From contig NZ_LMKQ01000001.1 of NCBI RefSeq assembly GCF_001421565.1, forward strand, positions 3,284,971 through 3,348,970: a stretch of 64,000 nt of DNA, given 5' to 3'. Source of the stretch: Agromyces sp. Leaf222 (GTDB lineage Bacteria; Actinomycetota; Actinomycetes; Actinomycetales; Microbacteriaceae). The position numbers and the translations under genes are program-made. Every line of letters starts with the position of its first letter. Position 1 is the first letter of the stretch. Positions 9,076 to 18,054 of this stretch are shown here, one piece after another. The notes beneath the pieces were generated by a model that was not told the origin of the DNA, searched no databases, and saw only the letters and a list, made by a program, of their open reading frames with translations.

Positions 9076-9120
9076 ACCATACGAGGTCGCGCACCCCGGA
9101 CGGAATGGGGAGCGCTCCCC
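9076..9120 (-). promoter_or_regulatory. Promoter and palindromic operator of the lipase-effector operon
   Basis: A -10-like TATGGT (complement of 9076-9081) lies about 40 nt upstream of the 9034 start codon. Upstream of it, near position -40 to -50, is the perfect 14-bp palindrome GGGGAGCGCTCCCC (9107-9120). Its centre GAGCGCTC is typical of LacI-family operators and is one base per arm off the CebR operator known from Streptomyces. It suggests that this operon has its own regulated promoter. Confidence 0.5.
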
Positions 9121-9175
9121 CGTGATGGCACCGGCCGCCACGACCCCGACCGTGGCCGCGCGCGTCATCGTCTGG

Positions 9176-10063
9176 TCATCGCCAGTCTTCGCGGGAGCGC
9201 ACTCGCTGCTGCGCCTCGTCGAACTGCGCCGCCGTCAACGTGCCTCGATCGGCGAGCAGACGCACGGCTTCGAGTTCGGCATCGAGCAGGGCCGCACGCT
9301 CGTCGGCGGTGCTCAAGCGGTAGACGTGGCGACGCCATTCGGTGAGGCGCTGCTCGAGCTTCGCGCGATACTCGGGCGACTCCGCGACCTCGGGCGGAAG
9401 CGCCGAGGACCCACGGACCTTGCGCCCGCCGGCCCACTCCGGCCGCTCCCGGTCGTGCCGGAACGCGAACACGGCGAGCACGAGGCATCCGATGGTCGCG
9501 ACGATCTGGAGGACGAGCCCGAAGACCGCCTCGGGATGGAACTGGAGTTCCTCACCCGAGCGGAGCACGATGGACACGCCGATCGCCCAGATCACCGTGA
9601 TCAGCACGAACATCGGCGCTCCGAAGTTGCCTGAGCGATAGAGCGGGTTCGACGTGCGCTTGGGCTCGAGCCACACGAAGAGGCCCAGCGCCACGGCCAT
9701 CGCGAGGCCCGAGGGCAGCGCGCCCGAGACGGGGTCGAGCGCGGAGCTGCCGGTGCGCCCCGTCATGATGAGCGCGGGCGCGATCAGCGAGAGCACCAGC
9801 GCGATGACGCTCCACCAGCGATAGGCCTTCGACGTCTTCTTCGGCGCGACGTCGCGCAACGGCTGAACCAGGTCGAGCTCGGCCCGCTCGACGGTCGAGA
9901 CGATGGTCGGATACCCCTTGGCGGCATCGGCATGGCTCGCGAGCAGCGCCATGAGCGGCACGCCCGCGAGCGCCTCCTCGGCCGAGAGCGTCGACGGCAC
10001 GCGCCGGATCGCCGCGGCCAGCTCGACGTTCACGCCATCGGTCGACAGGTCTCGTTCGCTCAT
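9176..10063 (-). CDS. T7SS-locus membrane protein
   Basis: 295 aa. A soluble N-terminal part (residues 1-80) is followed by four hydrophobic segments between about 85 and 215 and a charged helical C-terminal tail (LEQRLTEWRRHVYRL and following). No catalytic motif is recognised. The ATG overlaps the preceding stop in an ATGA junction, so it is cotranscribed with the two genes upstream. Its conservation with the locus suggests an accessory membrane role; function unknown. Confidence 0.72.
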   Translation of the reverse strand: MSERDLSTDGVNVELAAAIRRVPSTLSAEEALAGVPLMALLASHADAAKGYPTIVSTVERAELDLVQPLRDVAPKKTSKAYRWWSVIALVLSLIAPALIMTGRTGSSALDPVSGALPSGLAMAVALGLFVWLEPKRTSNPLYRSGNFGAPMFVLITVIWAIGVSIVLRSGEELQFHPEAVFGLVLQIVATIGCLVLAVFAFRHDRERPEWAGGRKVRGSSALPPEVAESPEYRAKLEQRLTEWRRHVYRLSTADERAALLDAELEAVRLLADRGTLTAAQFDEAQQRVRSREDWR

Positions 10064-10674
10064 CGGGCCACTCCAGAAGCTGCGGCGACGCCACGCGGGT
10101 CGATGCCCGCGAAGAGTGCGTCGATGTCGTCGAGTCGAAAGGTGAGCCGGCGGGGGTCGTCGTCGACCGACACGAGGTACACCGCCCAGTCTCCGGACAC
10201 CGCGACCCACTCCCCCTTCGCGAGGATGCCGGGCCGCGCCTCGGGGCCAGCGTCGTCATCCGCGGCGATCGGCGACAACGTCAGACGCCGCACCGCGTCG
10301 TCGAACGACGCGACGGCGAGCGCGTCGACGGCGGGCTCGATCAGCGTCGCGCCGGCGTCGGGCAGCAGCGCCGCGGCATCCGAACCGTCGTGATCGCGTC
10401 GCTGCACGTACACGTCGACCCAACCGGCCGGGTCGCCGTCGATCGGGAAGAACCAGAACCGGGCGCCCACGTGCTCGGTCGGGAACGCCGCGATCGCGGC
10501 CGCCTGATCGCGCAGCGGGTCACGGAACTCCGCCGCCGACTCGCGGCCCTGCGTGAGCTCGTCGGCGATCCACTCCGCCCACTCGTCGCCAGAGGCCCAC
10601 TGCTCGTCGGCGAACGCGACGGGAACACGAACCCACCGGTCGGAGTCGAATGAGATCGGGAAGGTCTGCTTCAC
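10060..10674 (-). CDS. T7SS-locus accessory protein of unknown function
   Basis: 204-aa soluble protein. Its N-terminal part (DRWVRVPVAFADEQW, a helix, then WVDVYVQRRDH) follows the same strand-helix-strand layout as the proteins at 10671 and 5249, though the similarity is weaker. The C-terminal half is acidic and ends in a strand pair containing WAVYLVSVDDD. GTG 10674 overlaps the previous TGA (GTGA); ATG 10689 would add five residues. No signal peptide or membrane segment. Confidence 0.7.
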   Translation of the reverse strand: MKQTFPISFDSDRWVRVPVAFADEQWASGDEWAEWIADELTQGRESAAEFRDPLRDQAAAIAAFPTEHVGARFWFFPIDGDPAGWVDVYVQRRDHDGSDAAALLPDAGATLIEPAVDALAVASFDDAVRRLTLSPIAADDDAGPEARPGILAKGEWVAVSGDWAVYLVSVDDDPRRLTFRLDDIDALFAGIDPRGVAAASGVAR

Positions 10675-11315
10675 GCTGCGGGCACCCATCTGAACGTCGA
10701 CATGATCGCCTCGCACGTGAACACCAGGCCCCTGGCCAGCTCGGCGGAGTTGTCGTCGTCGACCGACAGCACCGAGGCCTGGAAGACCAGCGCCCGGCGC
10801 TGGTCGCCCCCGGGCACCGGCACGACGTACGTGAGCTCGTCGGTGTGCACCGCGGCCGAGTCGTCGCGGAACTGGGAGGCGCGGCGGATCAGGTGCATCT
10901 CGACCTCGGCCGGGGCCGCCTCGACGGCGCCGCCCTTGGCGAGCCTCGCGAGCGCGGCGTTCCAGGTCACGCCCGTCGGCACGACGAACGGCGAGACCGC
11001 GATGATCGCCGGCATCGGCGCCCCCTCGCGCTCGGGTGCGACGTAGACCTCGAACACTCCCCGGTCGCGGAGGGAGCTCTTGAGTCGCGAGAGCATGCTG
11101 CGGAACTCGAGCACCAGGTCGGCTCGTCCCGCGCCCTTCATGGCCTGCAGCGCACTCGCCGTGGCCGCGTCGTCGGTCAGCGCCGACGGAGGCAGCTTGG
11201 TCCACCCGGGCGGGCAGAGCAGGGTGTACGACACCTTCGGCGTCTGCACGCCGGTGAGTTCGTCACGGAGCGAGCTCAAGGAGGCTCCTCGGCTTTCTGG
11301 GGAGCGGCCGGTCAT
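10671..11315 (-). CDS. T7SS-locus accessory protein, family of the 5249 gene
   Basis: 214 aa, soluble. It has a CPPGWTKLPP strand-turn near residue 33, a long helical region (LEFRSMLSRLKSSLRDRG), the strand FEVYVAPE, then near the C terminus LTYVVPVPGGDQRRALVFQ and a closing helix. The order and spacing match the 5249-6013 product, suggesting that each effector module carries one such protein. The start ATG overlaps the upstream stop (ATGA). The layout recalls Mog1/PsbP/LpqN-like folds, a guess from pattern only. Confidence 0.72.
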   Translation of the reverse strand: MTGRSPESRGASLSSLRDELTGVQTPKVSYTLLCPPGWTKLPPSALTDDAATASALQAMKGAGRADLVLEFRSMLSRLKSSLRDRGVFEVYVAPEREGAPMPAIIAVSPFVVPTGVTWNAALARLAKGGAVEAAPAEVEMHLIRRASQFRDDSAAVHTDELTYVVPVPGGDQRRALVFQASVLSVDDDNSAELARGLVFTCEAIMSTFRWVPAA

Positions 11316-12682
11316 CGACCTCGGACGAAGTCGATCGCACCGCCGATGAAGTCGGGCATGTCGGGCAGCGGCAGGCCGGTGGCCTGCGCTGTCTGATAGC
11401 CACCGTACCCGGTGTTCCAGAGGTTCAGGCCCTGGCCTGCGAGCGACGGCATCGTGCTGAACTGCGTGGCCCACGTCGCCGCACGACCGCCGGGCGGCAG
11501 GACGCCGGCGCCGGGCCATGCCGAGGCGAGCCGCTGGGTGAGCGTGTACGCCTCGCCGTCGAACCGGGAACCGCCGTTGCGCAGCGCGTTCCACGTGTTG
11601 CCGAGCCAGCTGCCGCGGCTCGCGCGCAGGAAGTCGTCTGCCAGGCCGGATGCCGCGGCATCACGCGCCGCACGGTTTCCGACGAAGCGGCCGGCGCCCG
11701 TGACCGTGCGAAGGTCGCGGACGATGGCGTTGCGCCCGATCGCGAGGAACCCACTCGACGCATTGCCGAAGCCGAGGCCCGCACGGAGGGCGCCCATGCC
11801 GCCGCGACCCGCCGCGAGCCCCTTGCCGAACGCACCGAGGAACGGCAGCACGCCGATCGCGTCGAACGCGATATCGGTCCAGCTGACGCGCTTCGAGCCG
11901 CAGGCCATCATGATGCAGTGCGCGACGAGGGCGACGATGCCCGCCACCGCGGCGATCGCGAGGAAGATCGGACCCCCGATCACGAGGGCGGCGATGACGG
12001 CGATGGTCGCGATGACGGTCGCCACGGTCGCGATGCCGTCGAGGAGGTCCTCCCACCAGCTGTCGTCGACCCCGGATGCCTCGAGCGCGCTCGCGATGTC
12101 GCCGACGGCGTCGTCGTACGCCTTGTCCCAGTCGTGGAACCCGCTCTCGAACTCCTCCCAGAGGTCTTCGAGCTTGCTTGCCGCGGTCGTCGCGGCGGTC
12201 TTCGCCTCGTCGAGTGCGGCATCGGCGACGGCCTTCTGGTGGTCGGTCGCCTCTTTCTCCCAGAGCCAGGTCGTGTTGTTGTCGTCGACCTTGCCCTGCG
12301 CCTCGCGGCGGTCGGCCGCAGCGTCGAGGTTCGCCTGGTGGGCGTTGGCGATGAGCTCGACGTACGGGTCGACGGTCGTGTTGCGTGCCGTGCGCAGCGC
12401 GCCGGCGTAGGTGACGAGCACCGGGCCGGTCTTCTCGTAGCGCTCGCCGACATTGCGCAGCTCGCCCTGCATCTCGCGGGCGGACTCGCGCACCTTGTCG
12501 AGGCTCTTGGCCTTGTACTTCTCACCGTCGCCGAGCTTCTTCAGCTCGTCGGCGGTGGCCGACATGCGTGCGCCGATCTCGATGTAGTGGTTGCCGGCGG
12601 CCTCGATCTTCGAGGGCGAGCCGTCGAGTTCGGACAGCAGGTAGTGCCGGTTCGGGGAGCGCAGCGTTCCGCCGTAGCTCAT
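11312..12682 (-). CDS. Probable T7SS effector with helical N-domain and hydrophobic core
   Basis: 456 aa without a classical signal peptide. Residues 1-210 are helical and include TGPVLVTYAGALRTAR (85-100) and DDSWWEDLLDGI (206-217), matching in order and position the TGDALVDYASAL and NDSFWDDV motifs of the lipase-domain protein at 6927. Residues 215-262 are hydrophobic with a possible re-entrant hairpin. Then SWTDIAFDAIGVLPFLGAFGKG leads, a linker style common in actinobacterial T7SS toxins, into a Gly/Ala-rich C terminus with no recognised enzyme motif. GGAGG precedes the ATG by about 6 nt. I infer a secreted protein of unknown activity. Confidence 0.72.
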   Translation of the reverse strand: MSYGGTLRSPNRHYLLSELDGSPSKIEAAGNHYIEIGARMSATADELKKLGDGEKYKAKSLDKVRESAREMQGELRNVGERYEKTGPVLVTYAGALRTARNTTVDPYVELIANAHQANLDAAADRREAQGKVDDNNTTWLWEKEATDHQKAVADAALDEAKTAATTAASKLEDLWEEFESGFHDWDKAYDDAVGDIASALEASGVDDSWWEDLLDGIATVATVIATIAVIAALVIGGPIFLAIAAVAGIVALVAHCIMMACGSKRVSWTDIAFDAIGVLPFLGAFGKGLAAGRGGMGALRAGLGFGNASSGFLAIGRNAIVRDLRTVTGAGRFVGNRAARDAAASGLADDFLRASRGSWLGNTWNALRNGGSRFDGEAYTLTQRLASAWPGAGVLPPGGRAATWATQFSTMPSLAGQGLNLWNTGYGGYQTAQATGLPLPDMPDFIGGAIDFVRGR

Positions 12683-12716
12683 CGGGTGCCTCCGCGTCGG
12701 GTGTGGTCGTCGGTCG

Positions 12717-13052
12717 TCATCGCGGGCCTCCTGCCGGAGTCGGCGAGGGTCCTGGCGAAGGCGAGGGGGTCGCGAGCTTCACGTCGGTCTCGCTGAAGCC
12801 GTCGACGATCGCCTTGAGGTGATCGTGGATGTTCGTGAGCCCCTCGAGGATGACCTCGCGGTTGCCGTCCCACTTGCTCTCGAAGTCGCCGACCTTGCCG
12901 CGCAGCTCTCCGCGGCCCTGCGGGGAGCCCACGGCATCCTGTACGTCGTCGGTGGAGTTCTTGATGTCCTCGAACTCCTTGACGAACGTGCCGAGATCGG
13001 ACGTCATCGACGTGAGGTCGTCGAAGTCGAGGTCGACATCGGGACCGGCCAT
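12717..13052 (-). CDS. WXG100-like protein with Pro/Ser-rich tail
   Basis: 111 aa. The first 90 residues form a helical hairpin with FESKWDGNRE at the turn (Trp present, spacing W-D-G), a true W-x-G motif. The last 20 residues are a Pro/Ser/Gly tail, unusual for the family. It lies 34 bp upstream of the 456-aa effector gene and has the Shine-Dalgarno AAGGAA. It is probably the heterodimer or effector partner of that module. Confidence 0.82.
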   Translation of the reverse strand: MAGPDVDLDFDDLTSMTSDLGTFVKEFEDIKNSTDDVQDAVGSPQGRGELRGKVGDFESKWDGNREVILEGLTNIHDHLKAIVDGFSETDVKLATPSPSPGPSPTPAGGPR

Positions 13053-13102
13053 GTGCTCGTTCCTTCCACTCGGGTCAGCTCATGCGCTCGAGAGAGCGCC
13101 GA

Positions 13103-13152
13103 GGGGAGGACCCACCGGCCCTCCCCTGTCGCGCGTCGCCCATGGGCGACGC
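13103..13152 (-). terminator. Two hairpins after the WXG100 gene
   Basis: Immediately downstream of the WXG100 stop (13159) is a 20-bp perfect palindrome at 13133-13152 (GCGTCGCCC and its complement around ATGGG). It is followed by GGGGAGG 13103-13109 pairing with CCTCCCC 13120-13126. No T-run is present. They probably attenuate transcription so that the WXG100 protein is made in excess over the genes further down. Confidence 0.5.
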
Positions 13153-13158
13153 CGGATG

Positions 13159-13446
13159 CTAGTTGCCGGCGAGCGCCTGGTCGGTGTCCTTGATCGCCTG
13201 CATCATCTTGCGGAGCGAGTCGCCCATGTCGCTGATGCCCTCGATCGCCTTCTCGAGGCCCGTGGTCAGCTCGGTGTAGCCCTCGCCGAACTTGCCCGAC
13301 GCGTGCTGCGTCTTGAAGTCGTCGCCGAGGAGACGGTCGACGTCGTCCTTCAGTCGGCGAAGCACGTCGCCGATGTCCTCGCGACCGCTGTCGAGCTTGC
13401 CGGCCATCGATTCCATCTCGCCGTAAGAAGCCTTGAAGTCCGCCAT
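13159..13446 (-). CDS. WXG100 family (ESAT-6-like) secreted protein
   Basis: 95 aa, the canonical WXG100 length, beginning MADFKASYGEMESMAGKL. Two amphipathic helices flank the turn, where SGKFGEGYTEL replaces W-x-G by F-x-G, a variant seen in actinobacterial members. The C-terminal helix contains YTELTTGLEKAIEGI. As the gene directly after the FtsK-type ATPase it is the likely main substrate of the secretion system. No signal peptide, as expected. Confidence 0.88.
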   Translation of the reverse strand: MADFKASYGEMESMAGKLDSGREDIGDVLRRLKDDVDRLLGDDFKTQHASGKFGEGYTELTTGLEKAIEGISDMGDSLRKMMQAIKDTDQALAGN

Positions 13447-13500
13447 GGTGTTGCACCTTTCGTCGTGTCTCGGCCCGCCGTGGCGCGCCCTGCTCCACCA

Positions 13501-13530
13501 AAGATAAGCGCATCGACGCGACACGCCCAA
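13501..13530 (-). promoter_or_regulatory. Candidate promoter of the WXG100 gene
   Basis: Leftward -35 TTGGGC (complement of 13525-13530), an 18-nt spacer and -10 TATCTT (complement of 13501-13506) lie between the ATPase stop and the WXG100 start, giving a leader of about 50 nt. Confidence 0.4.
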
Positions 13531-13539
13531 TGGGGAGGA

Positions 13540-16500
13540 CTACCCACCGATGGGGCCCTCCCCCACGAGCGGCAGCTGCACGGTCACGAACGCGCCGTTC
13601 TCGACGAAGATGCCCCGGCCCTCGGGGTACTCGTGCCTGGCGACCTTCGGGAACGGCACCTTGAACAGCGAGTCGCCGTCGTAGGTCTCTGGGCGGAGCG
13701 CGATGCCGCGCCGACCCGCCTTCAGTTCGCCGACGAGCCCGTATCCGGAGCTCAGCTGCGACACGTCGCCGTCGCCGACGAGGAAGTGATCGCTTCGGTT
13801 GATCGCCTGGAACAGCTCCTTCAGCGGACGCTCGGCGTCGGTGTCGCCGAACTCGGTGACGTTCTCGACGACGATCATGATGCGGCCGGGGATCGACTCG
13901 TCGCCGACGATGCCGGCGAGCTCCTTCGCGAGCGCCCGCGCGTCGTCGATGGTGGTCGCCGAGCGGCGCCACGGCGCGAACTCGCGCAGCACCGCACGTC
14001 GTCCGCCGAAGTGGAACAGCTCCACGGCGGGGTCGAAGCGGCGCACCGAGGTGACGAGGGCCCGGAGCGCGGTCGACTTGCCGCTCCTCGGCGGACCGGC
14101 GATCACGAACGTGCCGATCGGCTCGAAGCCCTTGGGGCCGAGCACGTCGTCGGAGACGCCGATGACCGGCTGCCCGTCGATCTGGTCGGGCAGGTCGGTC
14201 GTGGCGAGCTCGGTCGGCAGCGCGCCGATCTCGGACGCCTCGACCGCGCCCCGCGCGCGCAGGGTCGCGGCGAACTCCTGCATCGCGCTCGTCTGCTCGG
14301 CGACGTTGGCGGTGCCGCCGATGGCCGCGATCTGCGTCTCGAAGCCGTCGACGATGGCGCGGCCCGGGGCACTGCGCTCGTTGAGCACGTCCTTCGGGGC
14401 GCCGAGGATCGCGTAGGCGCCGTCATCCGACATCCGCAGGATGATGCGCTTGCTGACGTTCGCGCTGACCGCGGTCGGCACGGCGCCGTAGCGGTCGGCC
14501 GTCACGATGGCGTGGATGCCGAGCGGGCGCCCCTCGCCGAGCAGGCGCATGAAGATCGCGTAGAACGGCGATCGGGCCGACGTCGTCTCCCACTCCTGCT
14601 TGAACGTGCCGAAGCCGTCGATGAGCAGCAGGATGCGCGACTCGTCGGTGCGCCCGGTGATCGCGCGGTACTCCGACAGGGTCGCCGCGTTCACGGCCGA
14701 GAACCGCTTGGCGCGTTCGTCGAGCACCGAGCGGATGTTGCGGAGCAGGCGCTGCACGCGCTCTGCGTCGTCGCCCGGCACGATCGAGCCGACGTGCGGG
14801 AGCTCCTCGATGGCGCGGAGCGAGCCGGTGCCGAAGTCGAGGCCGTAGACGACCGCCCGCGCGAGGTCGGGCCTGGCGCCGGCTGCGAGCGCGATCGAAC
14901 GCAGGGCGGTCGACTTGCCCGCACCGCTCGTGCCGTAGACGAGCATGTGGCCGTCGGTGTCCGGCTCGAAGTACATCGGCTCCTGGAGCTGGCGCTCGGG
15001 GATGTCGGCGAGACCGAGCGGGATGCGCGAGTCGCCGTCTTGGGGCAGGCTGCGGAGGTCGACGGTGGTCGCGAGGTCGTCGAGCCAGGGCCGGCGGGGC
15101 GCGGGGATGCGCGCCTCGGATGCCGCGGCGATGAGGTTCTTCACGAGCCGCTTCTGGTCGTTCGGGCCGAGGTCCTCGTCGTGGGTGTCGGACTCGCCCT
15201 CTGCGTCGCCCTCCCACACGATCGCGCCGCCGAAGCGGAGCTCGGCGACCTTGGCCTGGGCGACGTCGGGCACGTCGGTCGTCCAGCCGCCGGCGTAGCC
15301 CGACTGGAACGGCACGAGGCGACCTGGGCCGGTCTTGGCGATGCCGCGACCCGGGATCGACGGGTCGAAGGTGCCCGCGATCGGGTCGCCGACGACGTCG
15401 TTCGAGTCGGAGACATCCGCCATGCGCAGTGCGACCCTGAGGTTCGTGTTCGCGCGCAGGTTGTCCTTGATGACGCCGGCCGGACGCTGCGTGGCCATGA
15501 TCAGGTGGATGCCGAGCGAGCGGCCGCGCTGGGCGATGTCGACGACGCCGTCGACGAACTCGGGCACCTCGCCCGCGAGTGCGGCGAACTCGTCGATGAC
15601 GAGCACGAGCGCGGGCGGCGTCTCGGGGTCTTGGCGCTTCTCGAGCTCGAGGAGGTCCTTCGCCTTCTTGCGGTTGAACAGGTGCTCGCGGTGGTGCAGC
15701 TCGGCGCGGAGGCTCGTGAGGGCTCGCCGCACGAGGTGCGGGCTGAGGTCGGTGACGAGGCCGACGCAGTGCGGCAGCTCGACGCAGTCGGCGAACGCCG
15801 ACCCGCCCTTGTAGTCGACGAAGAGGAACGTGACCCGGTCGGGGCTGTACTCGGCCGCCATGCCGAGCACCCACGCCTGCAGGAACTCGGACTTGCCCGA
15901 ACCGGTCGTGCCGCCGACGAGGGCGTGCGGGCCCTGCGTGCGCAGGTCGAGCGACATCGCGTCGGGGCTGCCCTGGCCGATGTACGCCTTCAGCGTGCCC
16001 GCGCGCTTCAGCCGAGGGCGCGTGCCGCGGGTGCGGTCGAGCACGGAGTTGTTCTGGCGCCAGCGCTCGACCGCGGTCGACGGCTGGGCGGCCATGTCGG
16101 TGCCGAGCAGGCGCAGCAGGGAGACGCTGCGCGGCAGGTCGGTCGAGTCCGCGGTCACCGAGCTGGAGTCGACGACGGGTGCGAGCCGCTTCGCGAAGAC
16201 CTCGGCGTACTGGTTCGAGACGCCCTCGATGACGGCCTCACGGTAGTCCTCGCCGGCGCGCACGTAGCCGACGCGGGCGTGCTCGAGCCCGTCGGTCGCG
16301 TCGATGAAGGTGCGGCAGGCGGCGGGCAGCGACTCGACGGTCGGGGCGAGGAAGATCGTGAAGATGCCGGCATCCGCCCCTCGCTCGATGACCTGCGTGA
16401 GGCGCGGCCGGTCGACGGGTGCGTCGTTCGAGGCGATGAGCACGAGCGCGAGGTCGCCGTCGAGTTCGCCGGCCGAACCGCCCGAGCCGCCGACGCGGGC

Positions 16501-18051
16501 GCCGAGCGACATCGTGGAGTCGTCGGTGCTGAGGGGTCCGCGGCGGCTCGCGGTACCCGACAGGCGCTCGAGGATCGTCTCCTCCAGCGCGTTCAGGAGG
16601 GCGGTGCCCGCCGACTGGCTGTCGGCCAGGGCGAGCTCGGCGAACGGCGACTTCGGGCTCGTGGTGTGCGGGAGCCACTTCATCCACTCGATCTCGCGCG
16701 CCCACGCCGGGTCGACGATCGCGGCGGTGACGAGCTCGTTCGGGGCGTGCAGGCCGAAGAGCTGCACGCCGAGGCCGCGGAGCACATCGGCGGCGAGGTG
16801 ACGGGGGCCCGCGATGCCGATGGCACCCGAGCTCGGCAGCATCTCGACGAGCGGCACGTCGTCGATGAACTCGTGGCGGTCGCGCAGCACGTCGACCTGG
16901 CTCGCATACCTGGCGATGCCCTTGAGCTCGCTGGTCTGCGCGACGGTGTTGCGGCTGCGGGCGCGGCCGATGCCGAGGCGCAGCGCGAGGAAGTTCCAGT
17001 GCTCGGGGCGGCGCGTCCAGAGCAGCGGCCCGAGGCGCATGGCCTGCTCGTAGACCGCGGCGACCGCTGGCGACTCCTCGAGGCGCCTGGCCCGCTCGAC
17101 GATCGTCTCCTTGGCGAGCCGTTCCTCGAGGTCTTCGATCTGGGTCTCGAACGTGTCGATCTCGAGCCGCAGCTTCTTGCCCTGCTGCGTGCGCTGGCCG
17201 ACGAAGTTGCCGAGCATCATGAGCGGCGACATCGCGACGATGAGCAGGGATGTCGCCCGGCCCGTGAACGCGAACATCGCGAAGCCGAGCATGATGGGCG
17301 CGACGATCATCGGCCACGGGAACAGGCGCGGCTCTGCCTCGTTCGGGACGGTCGGATGCCGGTGCTCGGTGCCCGGGTAGCGTTCCTCGACGCGCGGCGA
17401 CCGGTTGAACATGAGCGAGCCGCCGCGCTCGAGCACCGGATCGCTCGACGGGGCGGCGTCGCCGGTCGCGACGAGCGAGAAGGAGATGTCGGTGTCGCCG
17501 ATCGTGATCTTCTGCCCGGGGATCACGCGCACGCGCTGCACGAGGCCGCCGTCGACGACGAGCCCGTTGGCGGAGTTCAGGTCGACGAGCTCGATCGACG
17601 CCTGGTCGACCTCGACCCTCGCATGCCGCTTCGAGGCGAGCGCATCGACGAGCACGATGTCGGCGCCCGCCGCGCGACCGATGATGCTCGCCCCGCGCGG
17701 CAGCGGGAACTCGCGCCCCGCGTCGGGGCCGTTGTGCACGCGCATGACGGCCGCGACCGCCGACTGGCCGCCCTGGCCGCCCGCGGTCTGCCCGGCCACG
17801 ACGGCCGCGTTGAACCCCGATCCGATGGCGGCGTCGCCGATGAGCACCTGCGGGTCGAGCACGACCGGCTCGCTCGAGGTCGGGGGCGCCACCGCGAGGC
17901 TCAGTCCCGTCGCGCCGCGGAGGCCCGGCGATGCCGGGTCGTTGTGGGCGATCGCCGAGGCGACGTCGCCGACGGTGGCCGTGGCATCCGTCGTGATGAC
18001 GAGGTCGACCGGGGCGCCCTGCTGGCGGCGGAGACCGACTTTGAGCTTCAT
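13540..18051 (-). CDS. FHA-FtsK/SpoIIIE-type T7SS ATPase (EssC/EccC-like)
   Basis: 1503-aa motor ATPase of a type VII secretion system. Residues 1-95 form a YukD/FHA-like domain. An FHA domain spans about 119-190, with IIGRAAGADI, SKRHARV and NSANGLVVDG. A hydrophobic anchor lies at 244-282. Three FtsK-like domains follow: P-loops GTTGSGKS (714-721), GTSGAGKS (1040-1047) and GPPRSGKS (1319-1326). Only the first has a full Walker B (VLVIDE 816-821); the second reads LLLIDG and the third IMIVVE, so only the first looks catalytically complete. The FHA/three-ATPase architecture is closer to firmicute EssC than to mycobacterial EccC. It follows the RDD-FHA gene by 3 nt. No EccB, EccD, EccE or mycosin gene is visible. 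Confidence 0.93.
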   Translation of the reverse strand: MKLKVGLRRQQGAPVDLVITTDATATVGDVASAIAHNDPASPGLRGATGLSLAVAPPTSSEPVVLDPQVLIGDAAIGSGFNAAVVAGQTAGGQGGQSAVAAVMRVHNGPDAGREFPLPRGASIIGRAAGADIVLVDALASKRHARVEVDQASIELVDLNSANGLVVDGGLVQRVRVIPGQKITIGDTDISFSLVATGDAAPSSDPVLERGGSLMFNRSPRVEERYPGTEHRHPTVPNEAEPRLFPWPMIVAPIMLGFAMFAFTGRATSLLIVAMSPLMMLGNFVGQRTQQGKKLRLEIDTFETQIEDLEERLAKETIVERARRLEESPAVAAVYEQAMRLGPLLWTRRPEHWNFLALRLGIGRARSRNTVAQTSELKGIARYASQVDVLRDRHEFIDDVPLVEMLPSSGAIGIAGPRHLAADVLRGLGVQLFGLHAPNELVTAAIVDPAWAREIEWMKWLPHTTSPKSPFAELALADSQSAGTALLNALEETILERLSGTASRRGPLSTDDSTMSLGARVGGSGGSAGELDGDLALVLIASNDAPVDRPRLTQVIERGADAGIFTIFLAPTVESLPAACRTFIDATDGLEHARVGYVRAGEDYREAVIEGVSNQYAEVFAKRLAPVVDSSSVTADSTDLPRSVSLLRLLGTDMAAQPSTAVERWRQNNSVLDRTRGTRPRLKRAGTLKAYIGQGSPDAMSLDLRTQGPHALVGGTTGSGKSEFLQAWVLGMAAEYSPDRVTFLFVDYKGGSAFADCVELPHCVGLVTDLSPHLVRRALTSLRAELHHREHLFNRKKAKDLLELEKRQDPETPPALVLVIDEFAALAGEVPEFVDGVVDIAQRGRSLGIHLIMATQRPAGVIKDNLRANTNLRVALRMADVSDSNDVVGDPIAGTFDPSIPGRGIAKTGPGRLVPFQSGYAGGWTTDVPDVAQAKVAELRFGGAIVWEGDAEGESDTHDEDLGPNDQKRLVKNLIAAASEARIPAPRRPWLDDLATTVDLRSLPQDGDSRIPLGLADIPERQLQEPMYFEPDTDGHMLVYGTSGAGKSTALRSIALAAGARPDLARAVVYGLDFGTGSLRAIEELPHVGSIVPGDDAERVQRLLRNIRSVLDERAKRFSAVNAATLSEYRAITGRTDESRILLLIDGFGTFKQEWETTSARSPFYAIFMRLLGEGRPLGIHAIVTADRYGAVPTAVSANVSKRIILRMSDDGAYAILGAPKDVLNERSAPGRAIVDGFETQIAAIGGTANVAEQTSAMQEFAATLRARGAVEASEIGALPTELATTDLPDQIDGQPVIGVSDDVLGPKGFEPIGTFVIAGPPRSGKSTALRALVTSVRRFDPAVELFHFGGRRAVLREFAPWRRSATTIDDARALAKELAGIVGDESIPGRIMIVVENVTEFGDTDAERPLKELFQAINRSDHFLVGDGDVSQLSSGYGLVGELKAGRRGIALRPETYDGDSLFKVPFPKVARHEYPEGRGIFVENGAFVTVQLPLVGEGPIGG

Positions 18052-18054
18052 GCC

